Part shown: one piece after another, positions 57,295 to 64,000 of the stretch
Position numbering within the stretch: the stretch's first letter is position 1
How the letters are laid out: every line of letters begins with the position of its first letter
Origin: Moorella sp. Hama-1
GTDB lineage: Bacteria > Bacillota > DSM-521 > Neomoorellales > Neomoorellaceae
Direction of reading: 5' to 3'
Assembly (NCBI RefSeq): GCF_023734095.1
Contig: NZ_AP024620.1
Location: 1,608,501 to 1,672,500 of the forward strand
Length of the DNA stretch: 64,000 nucleotides
Translations under genes and position numbers: made by a program
Notes under the pieces: model-generated
What the model saw: the letters and a program-made list of their open reading frames with translations, nothing else
Databases searched by the model: none
Told to the model about the DNA's origin: nothing

Positions 57295-57501
57295 ATGGCT
57301 ACCGAACAACAGGGTAAGCGCAGTATTACCGTCCGTCCCGGCGATGATCAGGTAGACAAACAATCCTTTTCTTACCGCCTGGCCCGGGCCTACGTGCCCT
57401 GGCAGCGTTTTACAAACCGCTGGGAGCCAATGGAGGGTCTGACCAGGGGGACAATTTTCCCCGAACTCTTTATGCCCTACCAGCCCCGGCGCACACCTTA
57501 A
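57295..57501 (+). CDS. cotJA: Spore coat associated protein CotJA
   Basis: About 68 residues. FSYRLARAYVPWQRFTNRW and GLTRGTIFPELFMPY are characteristic of CotJA. ATG 57295 has GAGGAGG upstream. First gene of the cotJABC operon; sigma-E control is known in Bacillus, but I found no convincing sigma-E promoter here. Confidence 0.9.
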   Translation: MATEQQGKRSITVRPGDDQVDKQSFSYRLARAYVPWQRFTNRWEPMEGLTRGTIFPELFMPYQPRRTP

Positions 57502-57525
57502 AACAAACCGGCGGAGGGAGAAAAC

Positions 57526-57783
57526 ATGGATGCCCAGCGTTTGAATATGCTCCGGAATATCATGGCCCTGGAGTTTACCTGCGTGGATTTTAATCTTTAT
57601 CTTGATACCCATCCGGATGATTACCGCGCCCTGGCCGAATATAATGCCACCAGCGAGGCCCTGGCAGTGGCGAAAAAGGAATATGAAGCCCTCTATGGCC
57701 CCCTGACTAATTATGGCCACTCGTCCAGCCCCAGGGCCTGGCGCTGGATCGAGGAACCCTGGCCCTGGGAAACGATTTTTTAG
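57526..57783 (+). CDS. cotJB: Spore coat protein CotJB
   Basis: 85 residues. MLRNIMALEFTCVDFNLYLD and HPDDYRALAEYNATSEALAVAK, with a WPWE C-terminus, match CotJB. GGAGGGAG precedes ATG. Located between cotJA and cotJC with short spacers. Confidence 0.93.
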   Translation: MDAQRLNMLRNIMALEFTCVDFNLYLDTHPDDYRALAEYNATSEALAVAKKEYEALYGPLTNYGHSSSPRAWRWIEEPWPWETIF

Positions 57784-57797
57784 GTGGAGGGATTTTA

Positions 57798-58370
57798 ATG
57801 TGGATTTATGAAAAAAAGCTGGAGTACCCGGTGCGCGTCGGCGGCCCTAATCCCCGTTTGGCCAAAGAGATAATAACTCAATACGGCGGGCCCGATGGGG
57901 AATTGGCAGCCTCCCTGCGCTACCTCACCCAGCGCTACACCATGCCCATCCCCCAGGCCAAGGGGGTGCTGACGGACATTGGCACCGAAGAGCTGGCCCA
58001 TATGGAGATTGTCGCCACCCTGGTGTATAACCTGATAAAGGACACCTCTATTGACGAAATAAAAAAGGCGGGCCTGGACGACTACTACGCCGACCACGAT
58101 CGCGCCCTCTACTTCGTCAACGCCGCCGGTGCTCCCTGGACGGCCAGCTACATCCAGTCCAAGGGCGACCCCATCACCGACCTGTACGAAGACATGGCTG
58201 CCGAGGAAAAGGCCCGTTCCACCTACGAGTACCTGATCAACCTCTCTGATGACCCCGACGTTTCCAATGCCTTGAAGTGGTTACGGGAAAGGGAAGTCGT
58301 CCATTTCCAGCGCTTCGGCGAGACCCTGAACCTGGTGCATGAGTATCTGGACAGGAAAAAGTTCTACTAA
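57798..58370 (+). CDS. cotJC: Manganese-catalase-like spore coat protein CotJC
   Basis: 190 residues, ferritin-like di-manganese catalase fold. Likely metal ligands are in ELAASLRYLTQRY, GTEELAHMEIV, EDMAAEEKARSTYEYL and REREVVHFQRFGE, which contain the expected Glu/His pairs. It helps protect or build the inner spore coat. GGAGG precedes ATG 57798. Confidence 0.95.
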   Translation: MWIYEKKLEYPVRVGGPNPRLAKEIITQYGGPDGELAASLRYLTQRYTMPIPQAKGVLTDIGTEELAHMEIVATLVYNLIKDTSIDEIKKAGLDDYYADHDRALYFVNAAGAPWTASYIQSKGDPITDLYEDMAAEEKARSTYEYLINLSDDPDVSNALKWLREREVVHFQRFGETLNLVHEYLDRKKFY

Positions 58371-58375
58371 AGCTA

Positions 58376-58398
58376 AAGCCCCGGTAAGGGGCTGCTTT
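58376..58398 (+). terminator. Terminator of cotJABC
   Basis: AGCCCC and GGGGCT form a short GC stem followed by GCTTTC just after cotJC. The T-run is short. Confidence 0.6.
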
Positions 58399-58507
58399 CA
58401 TATTAAATTAGCCGATATATTACCTTGATTTAGCTATTTTCCGCAGGGATTTCCTCAGCTTATCGAGTCTGCGCATGGGGGCTGGCAGCCGGTGGAAGAT
58501 TAAAAGC

Positions 58508-58915
58508 ATGACACTGCGATTTTTCCTTTACGGTCTTTTAGGGTGGGGCGTAGAAATCCTCTGGACCGGCCTGGGTGCCCTTTTACACGGCAACCTGCTG
58601 CTACGTGGCAGCACATCCCTCTGGATGCTGCCCATCTACGGCCTGGCCGTGTTCCTGGAACCCCTGCACGATAAAATCCGCCCCTGGCCGTGGGCGATCC
58701 GGGGAATACTATGGATCGGCGTAATCTGGGCCCTGGAGTTTTGCAGCGGCGCTGTTTTAAGACTCCTCCTGGGGTTATCTCCCTGGGACTACGGCCGCAC
58801 TATTTATTCCTTTTACGGCTTAATCCGGGTCGACTACGCCCCGGCCTGGTTCTGCCTCGGTTTTCTCTTCGAACGGTGTCATGATTGGCTACGCCAGATT
58901 TTACCCGGGAATTAA
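58508..58915 (+). CDS. CmpB/ABC-transporter-permease-type IV family membrane protein
   Basis: About 135 residues with four hydrophobic segments. It begins MTLRFFLYGLLGWGVEILWTG and has WMLPIYGLAVFLEPLHD, ILWIGVIWALEFCSGAVLR and YGLIRVDYAPAWF, a pattern of the PF06541-type putative permease family. Function unknown. I chose ATG 58508 (GGTGGAAG upstream) over ATG 58475. Monocistronic as far as can be seen. Confidence 0.75.
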   Translation: MTLRFFLYGLLGWGVEILWTGLGALLHGNLLLRGSTSLWMLPIYGLAVFLEPLHDKIRPWPWAIRGILWIGVIWALEFCSGAVLRLLLGLSPWDYGRTIYSFYGLIRVDYAPAWFCLGFLFERCHDWLRQILPGN

Positions 58916-59084
58916 AGTGTACCTCTGCGTCAGAAGTACCGGCTAGCCCTTTGGTAGGTAAAAAGAACCATCGCGCCGGCAGGAAATGGCCTCCCCGCGG
59001 CGAATAATATAATATTGTAGTTCCAGGCAACAACAAATTGTTAGACCAAATCAGCCAGACTACGACTTAATAAAACTTAATATT

Positions 59085-59178
59085 TACCCCCGGGGTGCCC
59101 GTGCGGGCTGAGAAGTGCCGGATAGCACTAACCCTTGGAACCTGATCTGGGTCATACCAGCGTAGGAAAGCGGGGATA
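59085..59178 (+). ncRNA. TPP riboswitch (THI element)
   Basis: The conserved blocks CGGGGTGCCC, GGCTGAGA, ACCCTTGGAACCTGATCTGG and GTAGGAAAGCGG occur in order, as in thiamine pyrophosphate riboswitches. It precedes thiC and a terminator, so binding of TPP would stop transcription. Confidence 0.97.
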
Positions 59179-59188
59179 GAGGTTTTTT

Positions 59189-59221
59189 AAAGATCACCTG
59201 CTTGCCGGGTGATCTTTTATT
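59189..59221 (+). terminator. Terminator of the TPP riboswitch
   Basis: AAAGATCACC pairs with GGGTGATCTTT, followed by a T-run. It lies about 100 bases before the thiC start. Confidence 0.9.
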
Positions 59222-59316
59222 TTACAAAATGCCTGCTCATGATAGCAGTAGTAAAGGGTTAAATACTGTAAGAGACGCTATCCAGGGGCAGGGATTATTT
59301 CAAAGGAGGTTAAGAA

Positions 59317-60615
59317 ATGACGCAACTGGAAGCAGCCCAGGTGGGACAGGTAACCCGGGCCATGGAACAGGTGGCTGCCAAAGAAGGGGTAAAGGTAGAA
59401 GATTTGATGGCCGAAGTAGCCGCCGGCCGGGTGGTGATCCCGGCCAACACCAATCACCGTAACCTTCAACCCTGTGGTATTGGTAAGGGGTTAAAAACGA
59501 AGGTTAACGCCAACCTGGGAACTTCTACGGCTTATCCCGACCTGGAGCCGGAGCTAGCTAAACTCCGGATGGCCCTGGAGGCCGGGGCTGATGCCGTCAT
59601 GGATTTGAGTACCGGCGGCGATATTAACGACTGCCGGCGCCAGGTCCTCGCCCAGGCCCCGGTTGCCGTCGGCACCGTCCCTATTTACCAGGCCACAGTG
59701 GAGGCCCAGGAGCGCTATGGTGCCCTGGTAAAGATGACCGCCGATGATCTTTTCGAAGTGATCGAGGAACAGGCCGCCGACGGCGTCGACTTTATTACCG
59801 TGCACTGCGGCGTCACCCTGGAGGTAGTCGACCGCCTGCGCCGGGAAGGCCGCTTGACGGACATCGTCAGCCGGGGGGGTTCCTTTTTAACGGGCTGGAT
59901 GCTGCATAACGAACAAGAGAACCCCCTCTACGCCCAGTATGATCGCCTGCTGGCGATCGCCCACCGCTATGACGTCACCCTGAGCCTGGGGGATGGTCTG
60001 CGGCCCGGCTGCCTGGCCGACGCCACCGACCGGGCCCAGATCCAGGAACTCATTATCCTGGGTGAACTGGTGGATCGGGCCCGGGAAGCCGGGGTCCAGG
60101 CCATGGTGGAAGGCCCCGGCCATGTACCTTTGCACCAAGTCCAGGCCAATATCCTCCTGGAAAAAAGGCTCTGCCACGAGGCGCCCTTCTACGTCCTGGG
60201 CCCCCTGGTTACCGATGTCGCCCCAGGATACGATCACATTACCGCCGCTATTGGCGGTGCCCTGGCGGCCACAGCCGGGGCCGACTTTATCTGCTACGTC
60301 ACCCCGGCCGAACACCTGGGCCTCCCCACTTTGAGCGACGTCCGGGAAGGTGTCATGGCCGCCCGCATTGCCGCCCACGCAGCCGACCTGGCGAAAGGAT
60401 TGCCGGGCGCCTGGGAGTGGGACCGGGAAATGGCTCGGGCACGCAAGGCCCTGGACTGGCAACGTCAACTAGAACTGGCCCTGGATCCCGAAAAGGCCCG
60501 CCAGTATCGCCGGAATCGCAATGAGGCTGCTGCCGTTGCCTGTTCCATGTGCGGTGACTTCTGTGCCATGCGCCTGGTTGGGAAATACCTGGGGAAACCG
60601 GTAGATGAATGCTAG
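59317..60615 (+). CDS. thiC: Phosphomethylpyrimidine synthase
   Basis: 432 residues, short (anaerobe-type) ThiC. Radical SAM enzyme converting aminoimidazole ribotide to the thiamine pyrimidine. Motifs [40 protein letters not shown] and [15 protein letters not shown] are intact. The C-terminal cluster motif is [10 protein letters not shown]2CX3C rather than the CX2CX4C of long-form enzymes. GGAGG precedes ATG 59317. Controlled by the TPP riboswitch upstream. Confidence 0.97.
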   Translation: MTQLEAAQVGQVTRAMEQVAAKEGVKVEDLMAEVAAGRVVIPANTNHRNLQPCGIGKGLKTKVNANLGTSTAYPDLEPELAKLRMALEAGADAVMDLSTGGDINDCRRQVLAQAPVAVGTVPIYQATVEAQERYGALVKMTADDLFEVIEEQAADGVDFITVHCGVTLEVVDRLRREGRLTDIVSRGGSFLTGWMLHNEQENPLYAQYDRLLAIAHRYDVTLSLGDGLRPGCLADATDRAQIQELIILGELVDRAREAGVQAMVEGPGHVPLHQVQANILLEKRLCHEAPFYVLGPLVTDVAPGYDHITAAIGGALAATAGADFICYVTPAEHLGLPTLSDVREGVMAARIAAHAADLAKGLPGAWEWDREMARARKALDWQRQLELALDPEKARQYRRNRNEAAAVACSMCGDFCAMRLVGKYLGKPVDEC

Positions 60616-60658
60616 ATAGCCGGTCCTCCCTTGTCGCCAGATGATGGTAATACTCGAT

Positions 60659-60710
60659 CCCCGTGCCGGCGATGCTCACTTTGATGTTGTCGCCGGCGTG
60701 GGGTGTTTAT
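60659..60710 (+). terminator. Hairpin terminator after thiC
   Basis: CCCCGTGCCGGCGA pairs with TCGCCGGCGTGGGG as a 14-base RNA stem with two G-U pairs, followed by TGTTTAT. A smaller AT-rich hairpin follows. It lies between convergent thiC and the HEAT-repeat gene. Confidence 0.75.
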
Positions 60711-60754
60711 ATTGGGTAATATAAATCCCGATATTTAACTCGACTGTTGATATT

Positions 60755-61191
60755 TTAGGTTACACTACCGTCTCGGCTTTTGTCCAACGCTTTTTCAACG
60801 GCCAGGCGGACAATGATATTGGGATGGTTTAAATAGGAAGATAAAAATCCCCTGGCCTTCTTGGCATTAATTTTCATGAGGGCCATGGCCGCGTTTGCCT
60901 GGATATAAGGATCACGAGTACCTTTTTAAAAACCTCCTGCAACGCTGGCACAGCGGCTTCTGCTTCGGGGCCTAACATTCCCAATATCGTAATTGCCCGG
61001 AGAACCGTTTCCCGATCCCGGTGTTCCAAGGCCCAGATTAACTTATCCAGGTAAGCCTCGTTTCGGCTTTCATCCAAAAAAGCTCCACATTCCTGACACT
61101 TGGTGACGGCAATGCTATTAGGTGCGTAACATCGTGGACAAAATTTATTGATAACCAATCCCTCCTTGCCCCTTTTATCACCAGCTAACAT
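60755..61191 (-). pseudogene. Zinc-ribbon/HEAT-repeat protein with a -1 frameshift
   Basis: The first frame (from 61191) encodes a zinc ribbon (CPRCYAPN...CQECGAF) and a HEAT-like repeat ending VPALQEVF, then stops at 60874 after a run of unrelated residues. In the -1 frame the HEAT pattern continues immediately (TRDPYIQANAAMALMKINAK, HPNIIVRLAVEKALD) to a stop at 60755. The shift falls at TTTTTAAAAAGG around 60921-60932. This is a mutation, a sequencing error, or programmed slippage. It follows DUF190 by 57 bases on the same strand. Confidence 0.8.
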
Positions 61192-61248
61192 GGCCGGGCA
61201 CCTGTTCCAGGTATTCTTTTCCGTGCCTCGGGGCGTTAGGTATTTTAT

Positions 61249-61608
61249 CTATTCAAGGTTGGGTTTGCTGGTGTTTTTAGCGCCTTCATCCCGCCAAATA
61301 ATCTCTACATCAGACACCGTTATCAGCCCCTGGGTTACCATCGTTTGCATCTGGGGCAAGACAGTAGCAATTTTGTCGGCTTGATCAACTGCCTCGACAA
61401 TCACAGGCAGGTCGTAAGAAAGCTCTATCAGCCGGGCCGAATAAATACTACGGCGTTTACCGTAGCCTTCGATACCCCGGATAACCGTAACCCCTGCTAA
61501 ACCGGCCTCCTTTAATTTTAACACCAGAGCATGGTAGAGGGTCTTTCCTTGCCACTTAACACCTTCTCCCACGTAAATTGTTAGAAGTTTGGCAGGTATG
61601 CTGTTCAT
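61249..61608 (-). CDS. DUF190 domain-containing protein
   Basis: 119 residues. Family landmarks: LLTIYVGEGVKWQGKTLYHALV, GLAGVTVIRGIEGYG, and LSYDLPVIVEAVDQADKI. DUF190 proteins are PII-like ferredoxin-fold proteins often encoded beside CrcB/Fluc fluoride channels. Here no crcB is visible, but a fluoride riboswitch-like RNA lies directly upstream. GGAGGGGG precedes ATG. First gene of the minus-strand arm of the fluoride locus. Confidence 0.9.
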   Translation of the reverse strand: MNSIPAKLLTIYVGEGVKWQGKTLYHALVLKLKEAGLAGVTVIRGIEGYGKRRSIYSARLIELSYDLPVIVEAVDQADKIATVLPQMQTMVTQGLITVSDVEIIWRDEGAKNTSKPNLE

Positions 61609-61727
61609 AAAGATCCCCCTCCAACCTTATTTATTTTTCCAAATAAAAAATACTTGAGCTAATAAGGGTTACCCGTAAAGACACTCGGTTATTCGTAAAG
61701 CTGGCATGGATATCTCCGGGAAGAAAA

Positions 61728-61812
61728 CAAAAACTCCTGTCCTTTACAGACAGGAGTCATCAGCGCTTAAGGCGCATTTTCGAGGTCCTCGGGGCCGACT
61801 CCTTGGCCCTAA
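61728..61812 (-). ncRNA. Variant fluoride riboswitch with terminator, upstream of DUF190
   Basis: On the minus strand GGGCC-AAGGAGTC-GGCCC forms the first hairpin, whose loop GGAGTC is complementary to GACTCC in the conserved 3' element CTGATGACTCC. A second stem GCGC/GCGC lies between, preceded by AAAA. The plus-strand aptamer 61973-62030 has the same layout. Deviations are loop base two (A, normally U) and an extra small hairpin CGAG-GAC-CTCG. The 3' strand ACTCCTGTC then pairs with GACAGGAGT before a T-run, a terminator that would compete with the aptamer. Confidence 0.75.
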
Positions 61813-61816
61813 CTTA

Positions 61817-61845
61817 ACTATATATTTTTTATTATTAAATGTCAA
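61817..61845 (-). promoter_or_regulatory. Promoter of the DUF190 arm
   Basis: On the minus strand TTGACA (61845-61840) is followed after 17 bases by TATAGT (61822-61817). Start would fall at or just before the first base of the riboswitch aptamer. Confidence 0.85.
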
Positions 61846-61878
61846 TTTCTTTGCTATATAATTTTAGACCATTTCCCC

Positions 61879-61907
61879 TTGACATACTAAAGGCTGGGCT
61901 GTTAAAT
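61879..61907 (+). promoter_or_regulatory. Promoter of the dynamin-like/eno arm
   Basis: TTGACA at 61879-61884, a 17-base spacer and TTAAAT at 61902-61907. It gives a leader of about 190 bases that carries the fluoride aptamer. The promoter is back-to-back with that of DUF190, only about 35 bases apart. Confidence 0.75.
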
Positions 61908-61972
61908 TTATATACGAACGGGAAGTATATCTGTACTACTTTGTTTCATGGGCATAGAGAAAAGCTGGCCGC

Positions 61973-62099
61973 AAACGGTGATGGAGTTCACCGGAAAACC
62001 ACCCGCAAGGGTTGATGACTCCTACCAAGGAGCAATTCCTGGTAGGAGAATGTGCAATTGTCCCAACTCCTACCAGGTAGAATCTGGAGGAGTTTTTTT
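61973..62099 (+). ncRNA. Fluoride riboswitch (crcB motif) with expression platform
   Basis: CGGTG-ATGGAGTT-CACCG is the first hairpin; its loop GGAGT pairs with ACTCC in the conserved GATGACTCCTACC. AAAACC and the ACCC/GGGT stem lie between them, as in known fluoride aptamers. CTCCTACCA occurs twice (62019-62027 and 62067-62075), and its complement TGGTAGGAG once between them (62040-62048). Without fluoride the first copy can pair with the complement, leaving the terminator (AACTCC...GGAGTT then seven T) to form. If fluoride holds the first copy in the aptamer, the complement can pair with the second copy and break the terminator. The 3' arm includes the GGAGGAG ribosome binding site. Confidence 0.95.
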
Positions 62100-63902
62100 A
62101 TGAGCCAGGTAAGAGAAGAATGGCAAGTAAAGGCAGTTCCCAAGGTCACAAAAGATCTACCTCTCCTTTTCCGGCAAACCCTGGAAGGTCTAAATAGCTT
62201 GGGGCCAGACTTTGCTAACGAGAGGCAAAAGATCAAGGCCTTACAAGAGCGACTTGTAAACGAACGCTTTCACCTTGCCGTTCTCGGGCAGTTCAAGCGC
62301 GGTAAAAGTACCTTTATAAACGCTCTTCTGGGCGATGAAGTGTTACCCACGGCCATCCTCCCCCTGACTGCCGTTCCCACCTTTCTTCTCTGGGGTCCCG
62401 AGGCCCGTGTACGCGTTCTCCGCCAGGAAAGCCTTCAAAAAGAAGAATTTACAGGGCAGGACAATAGGGCTTTAACTGCTTTTCTGGCGCAATTCGTTAC
62501 TGAAGCAGGGAATCCCAAAAATCATAAAAAGGTATCCCAGGTTGAAGTCTTCTACCCCTCCCCCCTTCTTCTTAAAGGAGTAGTCTTAATCGATACTCCC
62601 GGCATCGGTTCCACTTTCCGGCATAACACTGAAGCCACCCTTAACTTCCTGCCCCAATGTGACGCTGCTTTATTTCTCGTTTCGGCAGATCCGCCGATCA
62701 CCGAGGTAGAAGTGGAATTTCTGAAAGCGGTCCGTTCCAGGGTTACTCACCTTTTCTTTATTTTAAATAAGATAGACTATCTTAATAAGGAAGAAATAGC
62801 ATCTCTCTTAACCTTCATTAAAAATGTTTTGCGGGAGCAAGTTGGTATAGAAGGAGCCCCTCCCATCTTCTGCGTATCGGCCCGTCTGGGACTTGAGGCT
62901 CGCAAAACAAATGATACCACCCTCTGGAATCATAGCGGCCTGGAAGAAGTCTGGCGTTATCTTGTTGATTTTCTTGCTCGCGATAAAAACAACGCCCTGC
63001 AGGCAGCCCTGGCTAAAAAAGCCACCGATATAATTGCCGACATTATAATGCGCTTGCACCTTACCATTCGTTCCTTGGAGATGCCCCTGGCTGAACTGGA
63101 TGACCGCCTGCAAATATTTGAGAAAAAAATTCAGGAGGCTGAGCAGCAACGAGTCTTGCTGGGAGATCTCCTGGCCGGCGACCGGAAACGAATGGTGGCG
63201 TTTCTGGAAGAACAAGCTGAAACCTTACGTCAGAAGGCCCGGACTCACCTGCAAGGAATTGTCGAGGACCGTCTAGCCGGAATGGGGAACAGGTTTAATG
63301 ACAATACAATCCAGGAAACCCTGGCCAAGGTCATCCCTGATTTTTTTGAACATGAGCTCGGTGAAATGGCGCGTATTTTTGACCAGCGGGTTACCGAAAC
63401 GATGCGCCCCTACCAACAACGTGTCGATGAACTGATTGAGGCGGTGCGGAAAACAGCGGCCGAGCTTTTTGACGTTCCTTATCATGCTCCCAGTAGTTCC
63501 GGCGCTTTTGAGATGAAACGCCAGCCGTATTGGGTAACCCACAAGTGGGATTCCAGTTTTAGCCTTCTCCCGGAAGGTATATTTACCAGGCTTTTGCCAG
63601 CAGGAATACGCCGGGCAAAGATGATAAAACAATTGGGGCAACAAATTGAAGCATTAGTTTTGAACAACGTGGAAAACTTACGTTGGGCTACTTTGCAGAA
63701 TCTTGATCAAGCCTTCCGGCGTTTCGGATCCAGCCTCGATGAGCGTCTCCAAGCAACCGTCTTGGCTACCCAGGGAGCCATTCAGGCGGCCCGGTCGAAA
63801 CGCCAGGAGCAGAACCAAAACACGGTTCAAGGGATTAGCAGGTTCCGTTCCATCACCAAGGAATTCCAGGAGATCCAGGCCAAATTCAAGGCATTATATT
63901 AA
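62100..63902 (+). CDS. Bacterial dynamin-like GTPase, first gene of a fluoride-riboswitch operon
   Basis: 600 residues. GTPase motifs: P-loop GQFKRGKST at 63-71, switch threonine near 84-90, DTPG at 165-168 and NKID at 223-226, matching the dynamin superfamily. The rest is mostly helical and charged with probable coiled coil; no clear transmembrane segment was seen. Such proteins remodel membranes, but the function here is unknown. ATG 62100 follows GGAGGAG directly and the terminator T-run; a TTG frame from 62052 lies in the riboswitch and is not used. Enolase starts 21 bases downstream, implying one fluoride-regulated operon. The gene is more AT-rich than the window average. Confidence 0.92.
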   Translation: MSQVREEWQVKAVPKVTKDLPLLFRQTLEGLNSLGPDFANERQKIKALQERLVNERFHLAVLGQFKRGKSTFINALLGDEVLPTAILPLTAVPTFLLWGPEARVRVLRQESLQKEEFTGQDNRALTAFLAQFVTEAGNPKNHKKVSQVEVFYPSPLLLKGVVLIDTPGIGSTFRHNTEATLNFLPQCDAALFLVSADPPITEVEVEFLKAVRSRVTHLFFILNKIDYLNKEEIASLLTFIKNVLREQVGIEGAPPIFCVSARLGLEARKTNDTTLWNHSGLEEVWRYLVDFLARDKNNALQAALAKKATDIIADIIMRLHLTIRSLEMPLAELDDRLQIFEKKIQEAEQQRVLLGDLLAGDRKRMVAFLEEQAETLRQKARTHLQGIVEDRLAGMGNRFNDNTIQETLAKVIPDFFEHELGEMARIFDQRVTETMRPYQQRVDELIEAVRKTAAELFDVPYHAPSSSGAFEMKRQPYWVTHKWDSSFSLLPEGIFTRLLPAGIRRAKMIKQLGQQIEALVLNNVENLRWATLQNLDQAFRRFGSSLDERLQATVLATQGAIQAARSKRQEQNQNTVQGISRFRSITKEFQEIQAKFKALY

Positions 63903-63923
63903 CTATAAGAAAGGGGACTATGT

Positions 63924-64000
63924 ATGAAAGGTAAAATCGTATCTATTCGCTCATTGGAAGTCCTAGACTCCCGCGGCAACCCTACACTTCGGGTTTATGT
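63924..64000 (+). CDS. eno: Enolase, N-terminus only (cut by window edge)
   Basis: The visible 25 residues, MKGKIVSIRSLEVLDSRGNP onward, are the conserved enolase N-terminus. Enolase interconverts 2-phosphoglycerate and phosphoenolpyruvate and is inhibited by fluoride together with phosphate and Mg2+. Fluoride riboswitches are known to precede eno in some bacteria. ATG 63924 has AAGGGGA upstream. An out-of-frame ATG at 63920 stops within five codons. Confidence 0.95.
   Translation, partial: MKGKIVSIRSLEVLDSRGNPTLRVY

Noticed and set aside
57163-57720. 185-codon minus-strand ORF overlapping cotJA and cotJB
   Set aside because: It lies antisense to two recognisable coat genes and resembles no known protein.
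62052-62099. Sixteen-residue N-terminal extension of the dynamin-like GTPase from a TTG
   Set aside because: These bases are the riboswitch expression platform, and GGAGGAG is positioned for ATG 62100.

Overview
The window looks like chromosome of a GC-rich, anaerobic, spore-forming Firmicute, most like Moorella or a close thermophilic acetogen relative. This is inferred from gene content: spmA/spmB, the spoVA operon, cotJABC, ytfJ, an oxygen-independent ThiC, a membrane pyrophosphatase, 2-hydroxyacyl-CoA dehydratase activators and many Fe-S/molybdopterin enzymes. No database search was possible. No rRNA, tRNA, CRISPR array or insertion sequence was seen.

Layout. 1-4.2 kb (minus): tryptophan/chorismate genes trpE-trpG-trpD, monofunctional aroH, and a HutP-like RNA-binding protein. 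4.35-8.2 kb (plus): a c-di-AMP riboswitch followed by a KimA-like APC permease, a small membrane protein, a membrane-tethered UspA protein and two TrkA-type RCK proteins, probably a potassium uptake system. 8.3-12.2 kb (minus): hppA, ilvC, cobO. 12.3-21.2 kb: rluB, a PAP2 phosphatase, ogt, and a sporulation/chromosome-segregation run (spmB, spmA, ytfJ, DUF2953, scpB, scpA, a site-2 protease, a CCA/poly(A) polymerase, lysA). 21.3-28.6 kb: carbohydrate and compatible-solute genes, with a glycosyltransferase and a debranching-type glycosidase on the minus strand, and a second c-di-AMP riboswitch driving otsA-otsB, then galU, on the plus strand. 28.7-37.6 kb (minus): a dehydratase activator, two COG3580/3581-type proteins joined to spoVAF-AEB-AD-AC, then a PFL/DUF711 and ACT pair.

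37.6-56.8 kb (minus) is a block of molybdopterin oxidoreductase genes: a TorD chaperone, a PucR-type regulator, an oxidoreductase gene broken by an amber codon with two Fe-S partners, two dmsABC-like operons whose dmsB-dmsC halves are almost identical in DNA sequence, a radical SAM gene, and a third dmsAB pair. A 12-bp palindrome-like motif, GTnAACGTTnAC, lies upstream of all three intact catalytic-subunit genes.

57.3-64 kb: cotJABC, a small membrane protein, and a TPP riboswitch with thiC. The window ends in a divergent locus with a fluoride riboswitch on each strand. One precedes a DUF190 gene and a frameshifted zinc-ribbon/HEAT gene. The other precedes a bacterial dynamin-like GTPase followed by enolase, a fluoride-sensitive enzyme. 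A dynamin-like GTPase as first gene of a fluoride-controlled operon is the most unusual arrangement here. The alternative hairpins that would operate the switch can be read from the sequence, and the terminator contains the ribosome binding site of the GTPase.
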